Source: Patiriisocius marinus (GTDB lineage: Bacteria > Bacteroidota > Bacteroidia > Flavobacteriales > Flavobacteriaceae). Taken from it: a stretch of DNA of 64,000 bases. A model generated the notes under the pieces. It made no database searches and was not told the origin of the DNA. It worked only from the letters and a program-made list of their open reading frames with translations. The stretch's first letter is position 1. Each line of letters opens with the position of its first letter. Made by a program: the position numbers and the translations under genes. Shown here in pieces: positions 44,294-53,363 of this stretch. The stretch covers positions 682,001-746,000 of the forward strand of contig NZ_BKCG01000001.1 of assembly GCF_008974325.1 (NCBI RefSeq). The letters run 5' to 3'.

Positions 44294-46075
44294 TTATTTA
44301 AGTTGTTTGTCAATAGTTGATATAGTCGAAACCGCTTTATCATAATCTTGTTGTATTGTCACATTAGAGCTAGGAGTATATCGTGCAAATTCACAACTCT
44401 TTAAAAGAGAAACAAAATTAGACACCGCAGTATTTTCAACTCCTTTATTTACAAGTAATAGTTCTATGTGCTCTTTACTCATTTCGCTTGTTTCGATTTG
44501 TAAGGAAGCTTTCAAATAATTATGTAATGATCGTTCTAAAGATTCGTAAAACAAGGTTTGGTTACCCATTTGCTTCTTAGCAGCAGCAAGATATTTACGA
44601 GCCATTTTATTCGCTTTACGCAATTTGGTTCCTTGAACATCTGCTTTACGTGAATCGCGCTTTTTACCAACAAGAATCAATAATGGAATTAATAAAAGTG
44701 GTCCTCCCACTAATGCCCAAAAAGTTGTTGATTTAAAAAATGATGTTGTTTCTATTGCACTTAAATCTCCATCTAATTTCAAATATTTAAAGTCATCCTG
44801 TGATAACACTATAGCTTTACCAATATTTCCGTTTTCATCCACTGTTGAATCTGCAGCTTCAGTTATAGGTCCGTTTTCCACATTTATAACTAACTCCTGA
44901 GAAGTGATACTTTCGTATGTTTCGGTTTTAGGATTAAAGTAAGAAAACTCAATAGGTCTAATTGGGTATTGTCCTTTGTACTGTGGTACTATAGCATATG
45001 TTTCAGAAATAGAACCACTAATTCCTGAAGCTCTTGTTCTAATATTTTCAGTTCGCTCTGGTTCGTACATTTCTAAGGTACTAGGCGTTGTTACAGTAGG
45101 CAAAGTTAAAGTCATTAAATTACCATTACCTGTAACTGTAGTTGTTAAATCTAACGATTCATTAGCATCTAATGTGGTTTTTGAAGCTGTTACATTAAAT
45201 TGAAACTCCCCAACAGCACCACCAAAATTATCTGGCTTCCCTTCAAAAGGCAATGGCTTTACATTTATAGTACGACTACCTGCTGATATAGTTTTATTTA
45301 TTCGTGTTGATAATCTACCACCAAAAATAGTACGCTTAGTGCTAGGTACATCAATAGGAATATCTAAGGTTAATGGTTCAATATCTAGTTCACCTGTTTT
45401 TTGAGGATATAGTACTGTAGTTCTCAAAATTACATAGCGGTAATCCTCTCCTTTGTATTTTCCTTCTAGCGTTTTAAATTGATCTGTAGCATCTATATTT
45501 TTACTCCAAAAATCAGCATAACGTGGTGTCGCTAACTCTCTCCATCTACTCGTGATACTTACATCTTTAGAAACATAAAGCTTATAAGTAACTGTTATTC
45601 GTTCATTTAAATAGGGGTTTGAATTTGAAACCTCAGCAACTAAATGCACATTGTCCTCTGCCACAAACTCCGCATTATTTCCTTCTGTGGGAGTTTTCAC
45701 CGCATTTACAACCTCTACTGAAGTAGGTATTGTTTTGTACGTCTGTCCATCAACAATAATTTCGGCTTGTCCTATTTTTAATGTTCCTTTTCGAAGTGGT
45801 GCAATAAAATAAGAGTACGTTTTAGAATAGCTCCTTTTACCATTTATATACGAATTGCTAATAGCCTGATTAGGACCACCTACAACCCTAAAGTCTTCAA
45901 AAGCTGGAGGATTAAAATTATCGCCGTCTGCGTTCATTTCAAAATCAACACGCAAACGCTCATTAATTCCAAGTTTCGTTTTACTAACTTTAGCAGTGAA
46001 TGTTACTTGGGCCTGCGCTGTTAATGCTCCCAATACAAAAACCACTAAAAATACTATGTGTTTTATTTGTAACAT
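44294..46075 (-). CDS. batD: BatD protein (oxygen-tolerance)
   Basis: 593 residues from the ATG at 46075, 1 bp after the batC stop; a GTG at 46093 inside batC is an alternative. Signal peptide (ending AQAQ), then beta domains (VTFTAKVSKTKLGINERLRV; YRYVILRTTVLYPQKTGEL), a membrane helix (about 450-470) and a cytoplasmic basic helical tail. BatD family, periplasmic/IM component of the Bat complex with BatA, BatB. Confidence 0.92.
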   Translation of the reverse strand: MLQIKHIVFLVVFVLGALTAQAQVTFTAKVSKTKLGINERLRVDFEMNADGDNFNPPAFEDFRVVGGPNQAISNSYINGKRSYSKTYSYFIAPLRKGTLKIGQAEIIVDGQTYKTIPTSVEVVNAVKTPTEGNNAEFVAEDNVHLVAEVSNSNPYLNERITVTYKLYVSKDVSITSRWRELATPRYADFWSKNIDATDQFKTLEGKYKGEDYRYVILRTTVLYPQKTGELDIEPLTLDIPIDVPSTKRTIFGGRLSTRINKTISAGSRTINVKPLPFEGKPDNFGGAVGEFQFNVTASKTTLDANESLDLTTTVTGNGNLMTLTLPTVTTPSTLEMYEPERTENIRTRASGISGSISETYAIVPQYKGQYPIRPIEFSYFNPKTETYESITSQELVINVENGPITEAADSTVDENGNIGKAIVLSQDDFKYLKLDGDLSAIETTSFFKSTTFWALVGGPLLLIPLLILVGKKRDSRKADVQGTKLRKANKMARKYLAAAKKQMGNQTLFYESLERSLHNYLKASLQIETSEMSKEHIELLLVNKGVENTAVSNFVSLLKSCEFARYTPSSNVTIQQDYDKAVSTISTIDKQLK

Positions 46076-46076
46076 G

Positions 46077-47006
46077 TTACCAATCTTTTTCACTCTTTAC
46101 CTTAGCTCCTTTTTGTTTTTGAGCATTGATTTTATCTTGTACTTTCTTCTCTTCGTTGTTCATAGATTCAAGCAAGTTTTTCACTTCTTGAGGTGACAGT
46201 TTTCCAGGAACAGGCTGTTGCTGCTGTGGCTCATCTCCCTGTTTTTCTTGATTATCATCCTTAGGTTCCTCCGGCTTTCCTTTATCTTCATTGTCACCTT
46301 CTTTATCCTTATCCTTTTCGTCTCCCTTGTCTTGCTCATCTTTATCTTTTCCGTCCTCGCCGTCCTTTTTATCTTCTTTATCCTTTTGGTCTTGTTGCTC
46401 TTTTTTATCCTGATCATCATTATTTTCATCTTCATTTTCATCATCGCCTCCTCCGCCTTCTGGTGGATTTTTCTCTAACAAATCTTTCGCTACCGCAAGG
46501 TTGTATCTAGTTTCATCATCTGTTGGGTTATTACGCAATGCATTTTTATACGCATCAACGGCTCCTGCGTAATCCTTTTTATCCATCAACGCGTTTCCTA
46601 AATTATGGAATGCTCTATGCCTTTCTGGTTTCTCTGTTGCTGTTAATGCTGCTTTTTTAAACCTATCGAGGGATTCAGCTTTTAGGTTGTTTTTGTAGTA
46701 CGCAGTTCCTAAATTATAGTTTCCTGTTGATTCTTTTTCATTGATAGAAATCGCTTTACGGTAGTCCGCTTCTCCTTCAACAAATTTATCATTAGTAATA
46801 GCTTCGGAAGCTTCACTTAAATACGTTTGCACTTCTAAAAGTTCTTTCTTTGCCTCTTCAGATACTTTAACTTCTTTAGTTGTTTGCGCGTTTGTATGCT
46901 TCGGAAATAGCACACATAGAACAATTACCAAACAAAATAATATTTGTGAAGCTGTCAAATTTCCGAAGAAATACGCCGAAATATATTGCTGTTGCGACTT
47001 ATTCAT
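46077..47006 (-). CDS. batC: BatC protein, TPR with charged linker
   Basis: 309 residues. Membrane/signal segment (about 22-40), TPRs (about 60-180: SEASEAITNDKFVEGEADYRKA ... KKDYAGAVDAYKNALRNNPTDDETRYNLA), then a very acidic/basic low-complexity region (about 185-265, runs of DED/DKD/EDK/QDQ) and a C-terminal helix (LSPQEVKNLLESMNNEEKKVQ). BatC TPR proteins bind partner Bat proteins. Overlaps batB by 8 bp and is one base from batD. Confidence 0.93.
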   Translation of the reverse strand: MNKSQQQYISAYFFGNLTASQILFCLVIVLCVLFPKHTNAQTTKEVKVSEEAKKELLEVQTYLSEASEAITNDKFVEGEADYRKAISINEKESTGNYNLGTAYYKNNLKAESLDRFKKAALTATEKPERHRAFHNLGNALMDKKDYAGAVDAYKNALRNNPTDDETRYNLAVAKDLLEKNPPEGGGGDDENEDENNDDQDKKEQQDQKDKEDKKDGEDGKDKDEQDKGDEKDKDKEGDNEDKGKPEEPKDDNQEKQGDEPQQQQPVPGKLSPQEVKNLLESMNNEEKKVQDKINAQKQKGAKVKSEKDW

Positions 47007-48045
47007 GTGCTTGTTTTTGATTAAATAAATTCAACTTTGTAAGCCAAGCGGTTTTACGCTCAAGTAAAAAGATATCTATTAACAGCAAAAATAATGCCCC
47101 AGCTAAAAACCACTGAAACTGATCTTTAAAGTCTGAAAACTGTTTCGCATCAAATTCTTTTTTATCCATTCCGCCAAGGATTCTTTTCACTGCCTCAACA
47201 ACTTCTTTAGTGTTTGAACCATTGATATACTCGCCATCTGCAGCTTCGGCAATATCCTTTAAAGACGCTTCGTTTAATCGTGTAATTACAGTCTGTCCGT
47301 TTTGATCTTTTTTAAACGAAAGTGTTCTACCGTTTCTTTTAATTGGGATATTACTACCTTTTTCAGTCCCAACGCCAATAGTATAAATTTTAATGCCTTT
47401 TTCAAGCGCTTGCGCTGCTATGCTTTGATAATCTCCTTCGTGATCTTCACCGTCGCTTATTATAAAAAGCACGCGGTTTTTTTGGTCGATATCGTTATAA
47501 TAGGTTTCGGCCATTTGTATTGCTTCGTTCATCGCTGTACCTTGAGATGAAACCATATCAGTATTCATTCCGCTTAAAAATAAACGAGCTGATGAAAAAT
47601 CGGTTGTAATTGGTACTTGTGGAAATGCGCTACCTGCATACCCAATAATCCCTATTCGATCTCCGGCTAAGCCATTGATAATTTGAGAAACTAATTGTTT
47701 AGACTTTTCTAATCTATTAGGCGCGATATCCTCTGCAAGCATACTTTTAGAAACATCAAGTGCAAAAACAACATCTACTCCTTCACGCTTTACCGTTTCT
47801 AATTTAGTGCCTACTTTAGGGTTTACGAGCGCAAAACTCATACAAGTAAGCGCTAATGCAATGACAATAAATTTCAATACATTTTTAAATGTAGACTGAT
47901 TTGGCGCCAAAACTTGTAGCATTTTAGCCTCTGCAAATTTACGTTGTGTACGCTTTTTCCAAAGCATCAACATTACAAATAACAGAAACAACACCGGTAT
48001 GGCGAGCAGTACATAAAAGTAAATGGGTTGTTCAAATTGGTACAT
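46999..48045 (-). CDS. batB: BatB protein, von Willebrand factor A
   Basis: 348 residues. N-terminal membrane helix (about 8-28), vWA domain about 85-290 with MIDAS DVSKS (LDVSKSMLAED), second helix near 60-75 and a C-terminal helix (about 305-325, FQWFLAGALFLLLIDIFLLE). Overlaps batC by 8 bp. BatA and BatB pair is kept in Bacteroidota. Confidence 0.94.
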   Translation of the reverse strand: MYQFEQPIYFYVLLAIPVLFLLFVMLMLWKKRTQRKFAEAKMLQVLAPNQSTFKNVLKFIVIALALTCMSFALVNPKVGTKLETVKREGVDVVFALDVSKSMLAEDIAPNRLEKSKQLVSQIINGLAGDRIGIIGYAGSAFPQVPITTDFSSARLFLSGMNTDMVSSQGTAMNEAIQMAETYYNDIDQKNRVLFIISDGEDHEGDYQSIAAQALEKGIKIYTIGVGTEKGSNIPIKRNGRTLSFKKDQNGQTVITRLNEASLKDIAEAADGEYINGSNTKEVVEAVKRILGGMDKKEFDAKQFSDFKDQFQWFLAGALFLLLIDIFLLERKTAWLTKLNLFNQKQAHE

Positions 48046-48108
48046 TATTCAGTATTCTAAAAGTGTGAAAAGAGGGTTTAAAAAACCACTTTACTTATCA
48101 ATTTCTAA

Positions 48109-49113
48109 TTAAACGAAACTTCTAAAAAGCGTGTATCGCAATAAAAGTTCGATTCCTAAAAGTCCTAATGCTAAAAGCACCCACGGACGAAAAAGCTCAT
48201 TATAGTTAGTATATTTAAATTCTTCAATATCTGTTTTTTCAAGGTCGTTTATTTCTTTATAAATTGCTTCAAGTTTAGTGTTACTTGTTGCTCTAAAGTA
48301 CTTTCCGTTAGTGGTTTTGGCAATTTCTTTTAATAAAGATTCGTCTATTTCTACTTTTTGCATTCCGTATTGAAATCCACCGTCTGGTCTAATCCCAATA
48401 GGGCTCTGCGCCATTCCATTTGTTCCCAACCCAATGGTATATACTTTTATACCAAACTCTACGGCTAACTCACTTGCTATTTTAGGGTCTATAAAACCCG
48501 TGTTGTTTACACCATCAGTCAATAGTATAATCACTTTGCTTTTAGCTCTACTTTCTTTTAATCTATTTACAGCTGTAGCAAGACCAGAACCTATTGCAGT
48601 ACCACCTTCAATAATGGTATTGTACGTGATACTTTTTAAAGACGAAAGGACAATGTTTTTGTCACTCGTTAATGGTGTTTTTGTAAAACTTTCACCAGCA
48701 TATTCTACAAGTCCTATTCTGTCAGTCACACGATCACGAATAAAACGAGCGGCTACTTCTTTTAAGGCTTCAAGCCTATTAGGTTTTAAATCTCGTGCTA
48801 GCATACTTGCTGAAACATCAATAGCCATTACAATATCAATACCTTTATTGCTTACTGTTCTTGTAGTTTCGTCAACAGTTCTAGGTCTTGAAAGCGCCAC
48901 AATTATTGCTGAAAGGGCTAATAATCGTAATATAAACATCAATGGTCGCAATTTAGCTAGCCAATTGCCTCTTGCTTTAAAACCTTTTGTGCTTGATATT
49001 TTAAGCGAAGCTGTTTGCTTGTTTCGCTTGAAAAAATACCATACCGCGAGTAATGGCACTAACAAAAATAGCCAGAACCACTGTGGATGTACAAATTCGA
49101 AATTACTGAGCAT
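48109..49113 (-). CDS. batA: BatA protein, von Willebrand factor A
   Basis: 334 residues. N-terminal helix (about 10-25), vWA domain (about 90-290) with MIDAS DVSAS in VMAIDVSASMLARD and Thr/Asp positions in LLTDGVNNTG, C-terminal helix (about 310-330). Its start overlaps the 571-residue gene upstream by 11 bp. Membrane vWA protein acting with BatB and MoxR. Confidence 0.95.
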   Translation of the reverse strand: MLSNFEFVHPQWFWLFLLVPLLAVWYFFKRNKQTASLKISSTKGFKARGNWLAKLRPLMFILRLLALSAIIVALSRPRTVDETTRTVSNKGIDIVMAIDVSASMLARDLKPNRLEALKEVAARFIRDRVTDRIGLVEYAGESFTKTPLTSDKNIVLSSLKSITYNTIIEGGTAIGSGLATAVNRLKESRAKSKVIILLTDGVNNTGFIDPKIASELAVEFGIKVYTIGLGTNGMAQSPIGIRPDGGFQYGMQKVEIDESLLKEIAKTTNGKYFRATSNTKLEAIYKEINDLEKTDIEEFKYTNYNELFRPWVLLALGLLGIELLLRYTLFRSFV

Positions 49114-50818
49114 TTTGTGGTTTTTGTTTGTTTTCGGCTATTTCAACTGCAATCGAGTTTATTATTCGATCTTTAATTTGATTAGCATATTCTTTGTCTT
49201 GATTGTACACAAGTGTCACCATCTGTAATGCTGATCCTTGAGCAAATAATATTACTTGATAGCCAACTTTACTTTCTTTAATTTTTCCGTTAGGTAATTT
49301 GTAATTGAAATCGCCGTAAGCTTTGAGACCTTTTACTCCTTTTTCTGAAGTAAATTCTTCTTTCTTAACAATCATATTCATTCCTCCTCGTGCCTCAATT
49401 GCTCTTAAAGCACCTTCTAAAGAAACCTCAAGATCGTGTTCCTGACCTTGCATCGCTTCTTCATTATAGTTTGTAACTGTTACAGCAACATAAAAATCGT
49501 CGCCTATTTCTCCTGACTCAAAATAACTAATGTTATCAATGATCTGCTTTGTTTCATCGGAAATAGGGAGTGCTGTTCTCACTAAAACATCAGGTGTTTC
49601 AATGATGATACTTGGTGCCCCATAATCACTTTTAAACCAGCGACCTTCAAGTTTTTGCTTCATTGTTTCGCTTCCTCCAAAGAAACTAACAATACTATCT
49701 GTGGTAGCTTGTAAACCATTGAGCGCAATATTTGCAGCTAATACCATAACACCTACAGATAATCCAGTGACAACTCCTATAATAATTTTTTTACGTTTTT
49801 GTTTCTTAAGTTGTTCCTCGCGGTACAACTCATCTTGTAGCAACTCTTCTTCGGTTGGTTCTGGAATAGCTTCGTGTGTGTGATTTATTATTTCTTCAAC
49901 GGCTGTTCTATCTGCTTCAGCTTGTCCTGAAGATTGCTGCATTCTAGCAAATTTTATTAAATCGGCACGTTTCAGAATTGCATCTAATCGTTTAATATCT
50001 TCATTTTCAAAATCGAAATGACCAGCCTTTTTATGCATCTGAAGTCGCTCAATTAACTCATCGGTAGTGCTTTCCTGAGCAGCATCATCCACTTCCCTAT
50101 CTAAGTATCTTTTTACAATTTCAGTAAGTAATGAATAATATTCTTTAGAGTCATTTTTAAGTAAATATTCTGAATTGTCTAACTCCTTTAACGCCACGAT
50201 AGCTTCTTCATATGGAGGTAAAATAATCTCCATTTGCGCCCTTTTTTTCTTACGCTGAAATGCTAAAAACCCGATAACTGCTAATAGAATTAACATAGGA
50301 ATTAACCAATACAACAATTTTGTAATATTGAATGGTGGTTTCTCAATCCCAACTGAAGATTTTATATCAAAGAGCTTTTGTTTTGTAGTATCAACAACAA
50401 CATCTCTAACCTCAACATTAATAGAATCTGACAGATAAAACTTGTTATTGAATATTATTTTTTGTCTCGGAATAGTATAACTCCCAGAATCAAATTGCGT
50501 TAACCCGTATTGTTTGCGGTATCTAATTTTGTTTGCGGCATAACTTGTGTCAGTAGCATAACTTTCAATTACCTCAAGTGGAGAAAATGTTTGTTGGTCA
50601 GGAAAAACCACTAAATCTAAAGAATCTGCTTCAACTTCAAACTGAATTTTGAGTTCCTCACCTATTTTAATTGACGTAGTATCAATAGATGTTTTTACTT
50701 GAGCAAAAAGAACCTGAGATGTAAAAACAAGAACAAAGGCTACGAGTGATTTTTTTAGTAAAACCTTAGCCCCATTAGCATTTCTATGGGTAATTGTATG
50801 TTGTATATCGAACATCAT
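49103..50818 (-). CDS. Membrane protein of the Bat operon, BatD-like/DUF4381-like
   Basis: 571 residues. Signal or anchor (about 22-38), a beta domain (about 40-165), a membrane helix (about 172-190, LLYWLIPMLILLAVIGFLAF), a helical segment with DAAQESTTDELIERLQMH, a second membrane helix (about 343-365) and an unrelated C-terminal domain (about 380-560; WFKSDYGAPSIIIETPDVLVR). The part 200-300 looks like the DUF4381 domain often beside Bat genes; the C-terminal domain is unrecognised. Starts 8 bp after the DUF58 gene. Confidence 0.85.
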   Translation of the reverse strand: MMFDIQHTITHRNANGAKVLLKKSLVAFVLVFTSQVLFAQVKTSIDTTSIKIGEELKIQFEVEADSLDLVVFPDQQTFSPLEVIESYATDTSYAANKIRYRKQYGLTQFDSGSYTIPRQKIIFNNKFYLSDSINVEVRDVVVDTTKQKLFDIKSSVGIEKPPFNITKLLYWLIPMLILLAVIGFLAFQRKKKRAQMEIILPPYEEAIVALKELDNSEYLLKNDSKEYYSLLTEIVKRYLDREVDDAAQESTTDELIERLQMHKKAGHFDFENEDIKRLDAILKRADLIKFARMQQSSGQAEADRTAVEEIINHTHEAIPEPTEEELLQDELYREEQLKKQKRKKIIIGVVTGLSVGVMVLAANIALNGLQATTDSIVSFFGGSETMKQKLEGRWFKSDYGAPSIIIETPDVLVRTALPISDETKQIIDNISYFESGEIGDDFYVAVTVTNYNEEAMQGQEHDLEVSLEGALRAIEARGGMNMIVKKEEFTSEKGVKGLKAYGDFNYKLPNGKIKESKVGYQVILFAQGSALQMVTLVYNQDKEYANQIKDRIINSIAVEIAENKQKPQNAQ

Positions 50819-50826
50819 AACTCCTT

Positions 50827-51693
50827 CTATCTTCTTTTAAAATATCCTAATAACTTTTTTACATAGCTTTCATCAACACGACAATCTATGCTTCCTGCTC
50901 CAGATTTTCTAAAAGCTTCGTGGTAATATGCAGTGCGCTCTTTATGGTAAATTTCATAGTTGCGACGTACAGCTTTAGATCCCGTATTAACAAGCATGTG
51001 CTCTCCGGTTTCTTCATCTTGCATTTGTACCATTCCTAAATTTGGTATTGTTTCTTCTTTTGCATCATAGACTCTAATACCAGTAACATCATGTTTTCCT
51101 GAAACAATCTTTAATGTATCACGATAATTGTCATCCATAAAATCTGACATCACAAACACGATTGCTTTTTTCTTAACAACACTAGCCATAAACTTTAATG
51201 CTTGGGCTATATCTGTCTTTTTACTTTGAGGTGTAAACTCTAGTAATTCGCGAATTATTCTTAAAATATGTGACTTTCCTTTTTTAGGAGGCACAAACAG
51301 TTCAATTTGATCTGTAAATAAAATGATCCCAACTTTATCGTTGTTTTGCAAAGCCGAAAATGCTAACGTTGCAGCTATTTCGGTAATAATCTCATTTTTG
51401 AATTGGTTATCAGTACCAAACATTTCCGAACCAGAAATATCTGCCATTAACATTAAAGTAAGTTCACGTTCTTCTTCAAATACTTTTATGTGAGGCTCAT
51501 TGTATCGTGCCGTAACATTCCAGTCAATGTTTCGAACATCATCACCTATTTGATAAGGGCGAACTTCGCTAAAGGTCATTCCACGCCCTTTAAAGGTACT
51601 ATGGTATTCTCCACCAAAAACGTGGTCGCTTAAACGGCGCGTTTTGATTTCGATTTTACGTACTTTTTTTAAGAGTTCTTTTGTGGTGCTCAT
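50827..51693 (-). CDS. DUF58 domain protein of the MoxR/Bat operon
   Basis: 288 residues. Starts KKVRKIEIKTRRLSDHVFGGEYHSTFKGRGMTF, with the DUF58 core YQIGDDVRNIDWNVTARYN and a vWA-like part (LMLMADISGSEMFG, incomplete MIDAS). DUF58 proteins come after moxR in the Bat operon and are thought to be substrates or partners of the MoxR ATPase. Confidence 0.94.
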   Translation of the reverse strand: MSTTKELLKKVRKIEIKTRRLSDHVFGGEYHSTFKGRGMTFSEVRPYQIGDDVRNIDWNVTARYNEPHIKVFEEERELTLMLMADISGSEMFGTDNQFKNEIITEIAATLAFSALQNNDKVGIILFTDQIELFVPPKKGKSHILRIIRELLEFTPQSKKTDIAQALKFMASVVKKKAIVFVMSDFMDDNYRDTLKIVSGKHDVTGIRVYDAKEETIPNLGMVQMQDEETGEHMLVNTGSKAVRRNYEIYHKERTAYYHEAFRKSGAGSIDCRVDESYVKKLLGYFKRR

Positions 51694-51782
51694 TCCTCAT
51701 CCTCAGCCTAACTCCATTATAGAAAATAGGCTCTTGTTTTTTTATTAAAATCTATTGATTGTTATTGATTACTTACCATTAA

Positions 51783-52787
51783 TTATGGCACTTCAATTAC
51801 ATTAACAATTTTATTAATAATATCCTCACTAGTAATGTTTTCGGCTTCTGCTTCGTAAGTGATTCCTATTCTATGTCTTAGAATATCGTGTACTACCGCA
51901 CGAACATCTTCTGGCACTACGTATCCTCTTCGCTTAATAAATGCATAACATTTTGCGGCCATTGCTAAGTTAATTGATCCCCTTGGAGATGCTCCAAAAC
52001 TTATCAAACCGTTTAATTCTGGAAGTTTATAGTTTTCAGGATTTCTTGTAGCAAAAATTATATCAAGAATATATCGCTCAATCTTTTCGTCCATATATAC
52101 TTCTCTAACAGCAGACTGTGCACGGAGTATTTGATCTACTGTAACTACTGGGTTAATTTGCGCGAAACTACCCTTTAAATTTTGACGAATAATGTGCTGT
52201 TCATCTTCAATTGTAGGATATTTAATAACCACTTTTAACATAAATCTATCCACTTGTGCTTCAGGTAATGGATATGTTCCCTCTTGTTCTATAGGGTTTT
52301 GTGTTGCCATTACTAAAAATGGTTTGTCAAGTTGAAATGTAGTATCACCAATAGTAACTTGACGTTCTTGCATTGCCTCTAACAAAGCCGATTGCACCTT
52401 AGCTGGAGCACGGTTAATCTCATCTGCTAAAACAAAGTTTGCGAATATGGGACCTTTTTTAATACTAAAGTCATTGTCTTTCATATTATAGATTAGTGTT
52501 CCCACAACATCTGCAGGAAGTAAATCTGGCGTAAACTGCACACGACTAAATGATCCGTGTACTGCTTTAGACAATGTATTAATCGCTAAGGTTTTTGCAA
52601 GACCCGGAACACCTTCTAATAAAATATGTCCTCTTCCCAATAAACCTATAAGTAATCGCTCGATCATATGTTTTTGACCTACAATTACTTTATTCATTTC
52701 CATTGTAAGGATGTCTATAAAAGCACTTTCCTTTTCAATCTTTTCATTTAAAGCGCCTATATCCATTGGCGTTGTTGTTTGTTCCAT
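51783..52787 (-). CDS. MoxR-family AAA+ ATPase
   Basis: 334 residues from the ATG at 52787; the TTG at 52793 is a weak alternative. Walker A LLEGVPGLAKTLAIN, Walker B LADEINRAP, sensor 1 MATQNPIEQEGTYPLPEAQVDRF, and arginine-finger region. MoxR AAA proteins act as chaperone-like ATPases for the neighbouring vWA proteins. First gene of the operon; a nested inverted repeat (52802-52861) lies just before its start. Confidence 0.95.
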   Translation of the reverse strand: MEQTTTPMDIGALNEKIEKESAFIDILTMEMNKVIVGQKHMIERLLIGLLGRGHILLEGVPGLAKTLAINTLSKAVHGSFSRVQFTPDLLPADVVGTLIYNMKDNDFSIKKGPIFANFVLADEINRAPAKVQSALLEAMQERQVTIGDTTFQLDKPFLVMATQNPIEQEGTYPLPEAQVDRFMLKVVIKYPTIEDEQHIIRQNLKGSFAQINPVVTVDQILRAQSAVREVYMDEKIERYILDIIFATRNPENYKLPELNGLISFGASPRGSINLAMAAKCYAFIKRRGYVVPEDVRAVVHDILRHRIGITYEAEAENITSEDIINKIVNVIEVP

Positions 52788-52801
52788 AGTCAAAATGTTT
52801 T

Positions 52802-52861
52802 CAGCAATTTAGTTGCCATATAAAGAGTCGGCAATATTTACAAATATTGCAAAAATTGCTG
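52802..52861 (-). repeat. Nested inverted repeats before the moxR/bat operon
   Basis: Inner: GCAATATTT-AC-AAATATTGC (52831-52850), 9-bp perfect arms with 2-bp center. Outer: CAGCAATTT (52802-52810) with AAATTGCTG (52853-52861). Both are in the leader or promoter of moxR, 15-75 bp from its start. A minus-strand AATATTTG in the inner arm is one base from the -7 consensus. Likely an operator or leader structure for the operon. Confidence 0.5.
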
Positions 52862-53008
52862 TTAATTTAAGGTTAAATAGCGCGTAAAAGACGAGGCTTC
52901 CACAAAGACGTTTCAGCATTAATCGAATTTTTTAGTTTAAAGCGTAAAATTAAAAAAGTTGAAATAAAAAAGCAAGAATATAAAAGCAACTACCACGCGC
53001 TTTTCATC

Positions 53009-53038
53009 AAAAAAAAAGATACTTCTAAAAAGTATCTT
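53009..53038 (-). terminator. Terminator of the 32-residue membrane peptide gene
   Basis: Leftward hairpin AAGATACTT / AAGTATCTT (53016-53038), followed by nine A on the left (U-tract in the leftward transcript). The stem overlaps the stop codon of the small gene at 53037-53039. Confidence 0.8.
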
Positions 53039-53135
53039 AGCTGGCGATAAACACTATCATCCCTACAATAATAAGGATAATAGTGCTTCTTAAAATGGAT
53101 TCTACTAATCCACTTATAAATAACTTCTTTTTCAT
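53037..53135 (-). CDS. Single-pass membrane peptide, 32 residues
   Basis: A 33-codon frame: ATG at 53135, TAA at 53037-53039. The peptide starts MKKKLFISGLVESIL and continues into a hydrophobic helix (about 17-32) ending IAS, so the N-terminus would be cytoplasmic with positive charges. A strong terminator lies on its stop codon, which supports it as a true transcription unit. Its upstream region lacks an exact -7 box (TAATTTTA nearest). Function unknown; small stress or membrane peptides of this type are common but rarely annotated. Confidence 0.6.
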   Translation of the reverse strand: MKKKLFISGLVESILRSTIILIIVGMIVFIAS

Positions 53136-53363
53136 TGATTAGTAAATTCTGGAATAAAATTAACTGAGCCGTAACCTTAATTGATTTTTCTTAACGATAA
53201 TTAACGGCAGTATTAGGAGAGATTTAACGAATTTTACAAAATAGTATTTCCTAAATTTATAGCTTATTAAAATACTTTTGGCTTAGCGCCAAAATTTTAA
53301 GGATTGACTACATGCCATATATAATAACAATGGTTATAATGTTTAAAATTTCAGAAAGAAACT

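Noticed and set aside
44287-44343. Longer start of batE
   Set aside because: Would overlap batD by 50 bp and hide the signal peptide behind a charged leader.
46181-46478. Long open frames on both strands rich in Lys/Met or Ile/Phe within batC
   Set aside because: They are shadows of the low-complexity acidic linker codons (GAT/GAA/AAA); no start context and unnatural composition.
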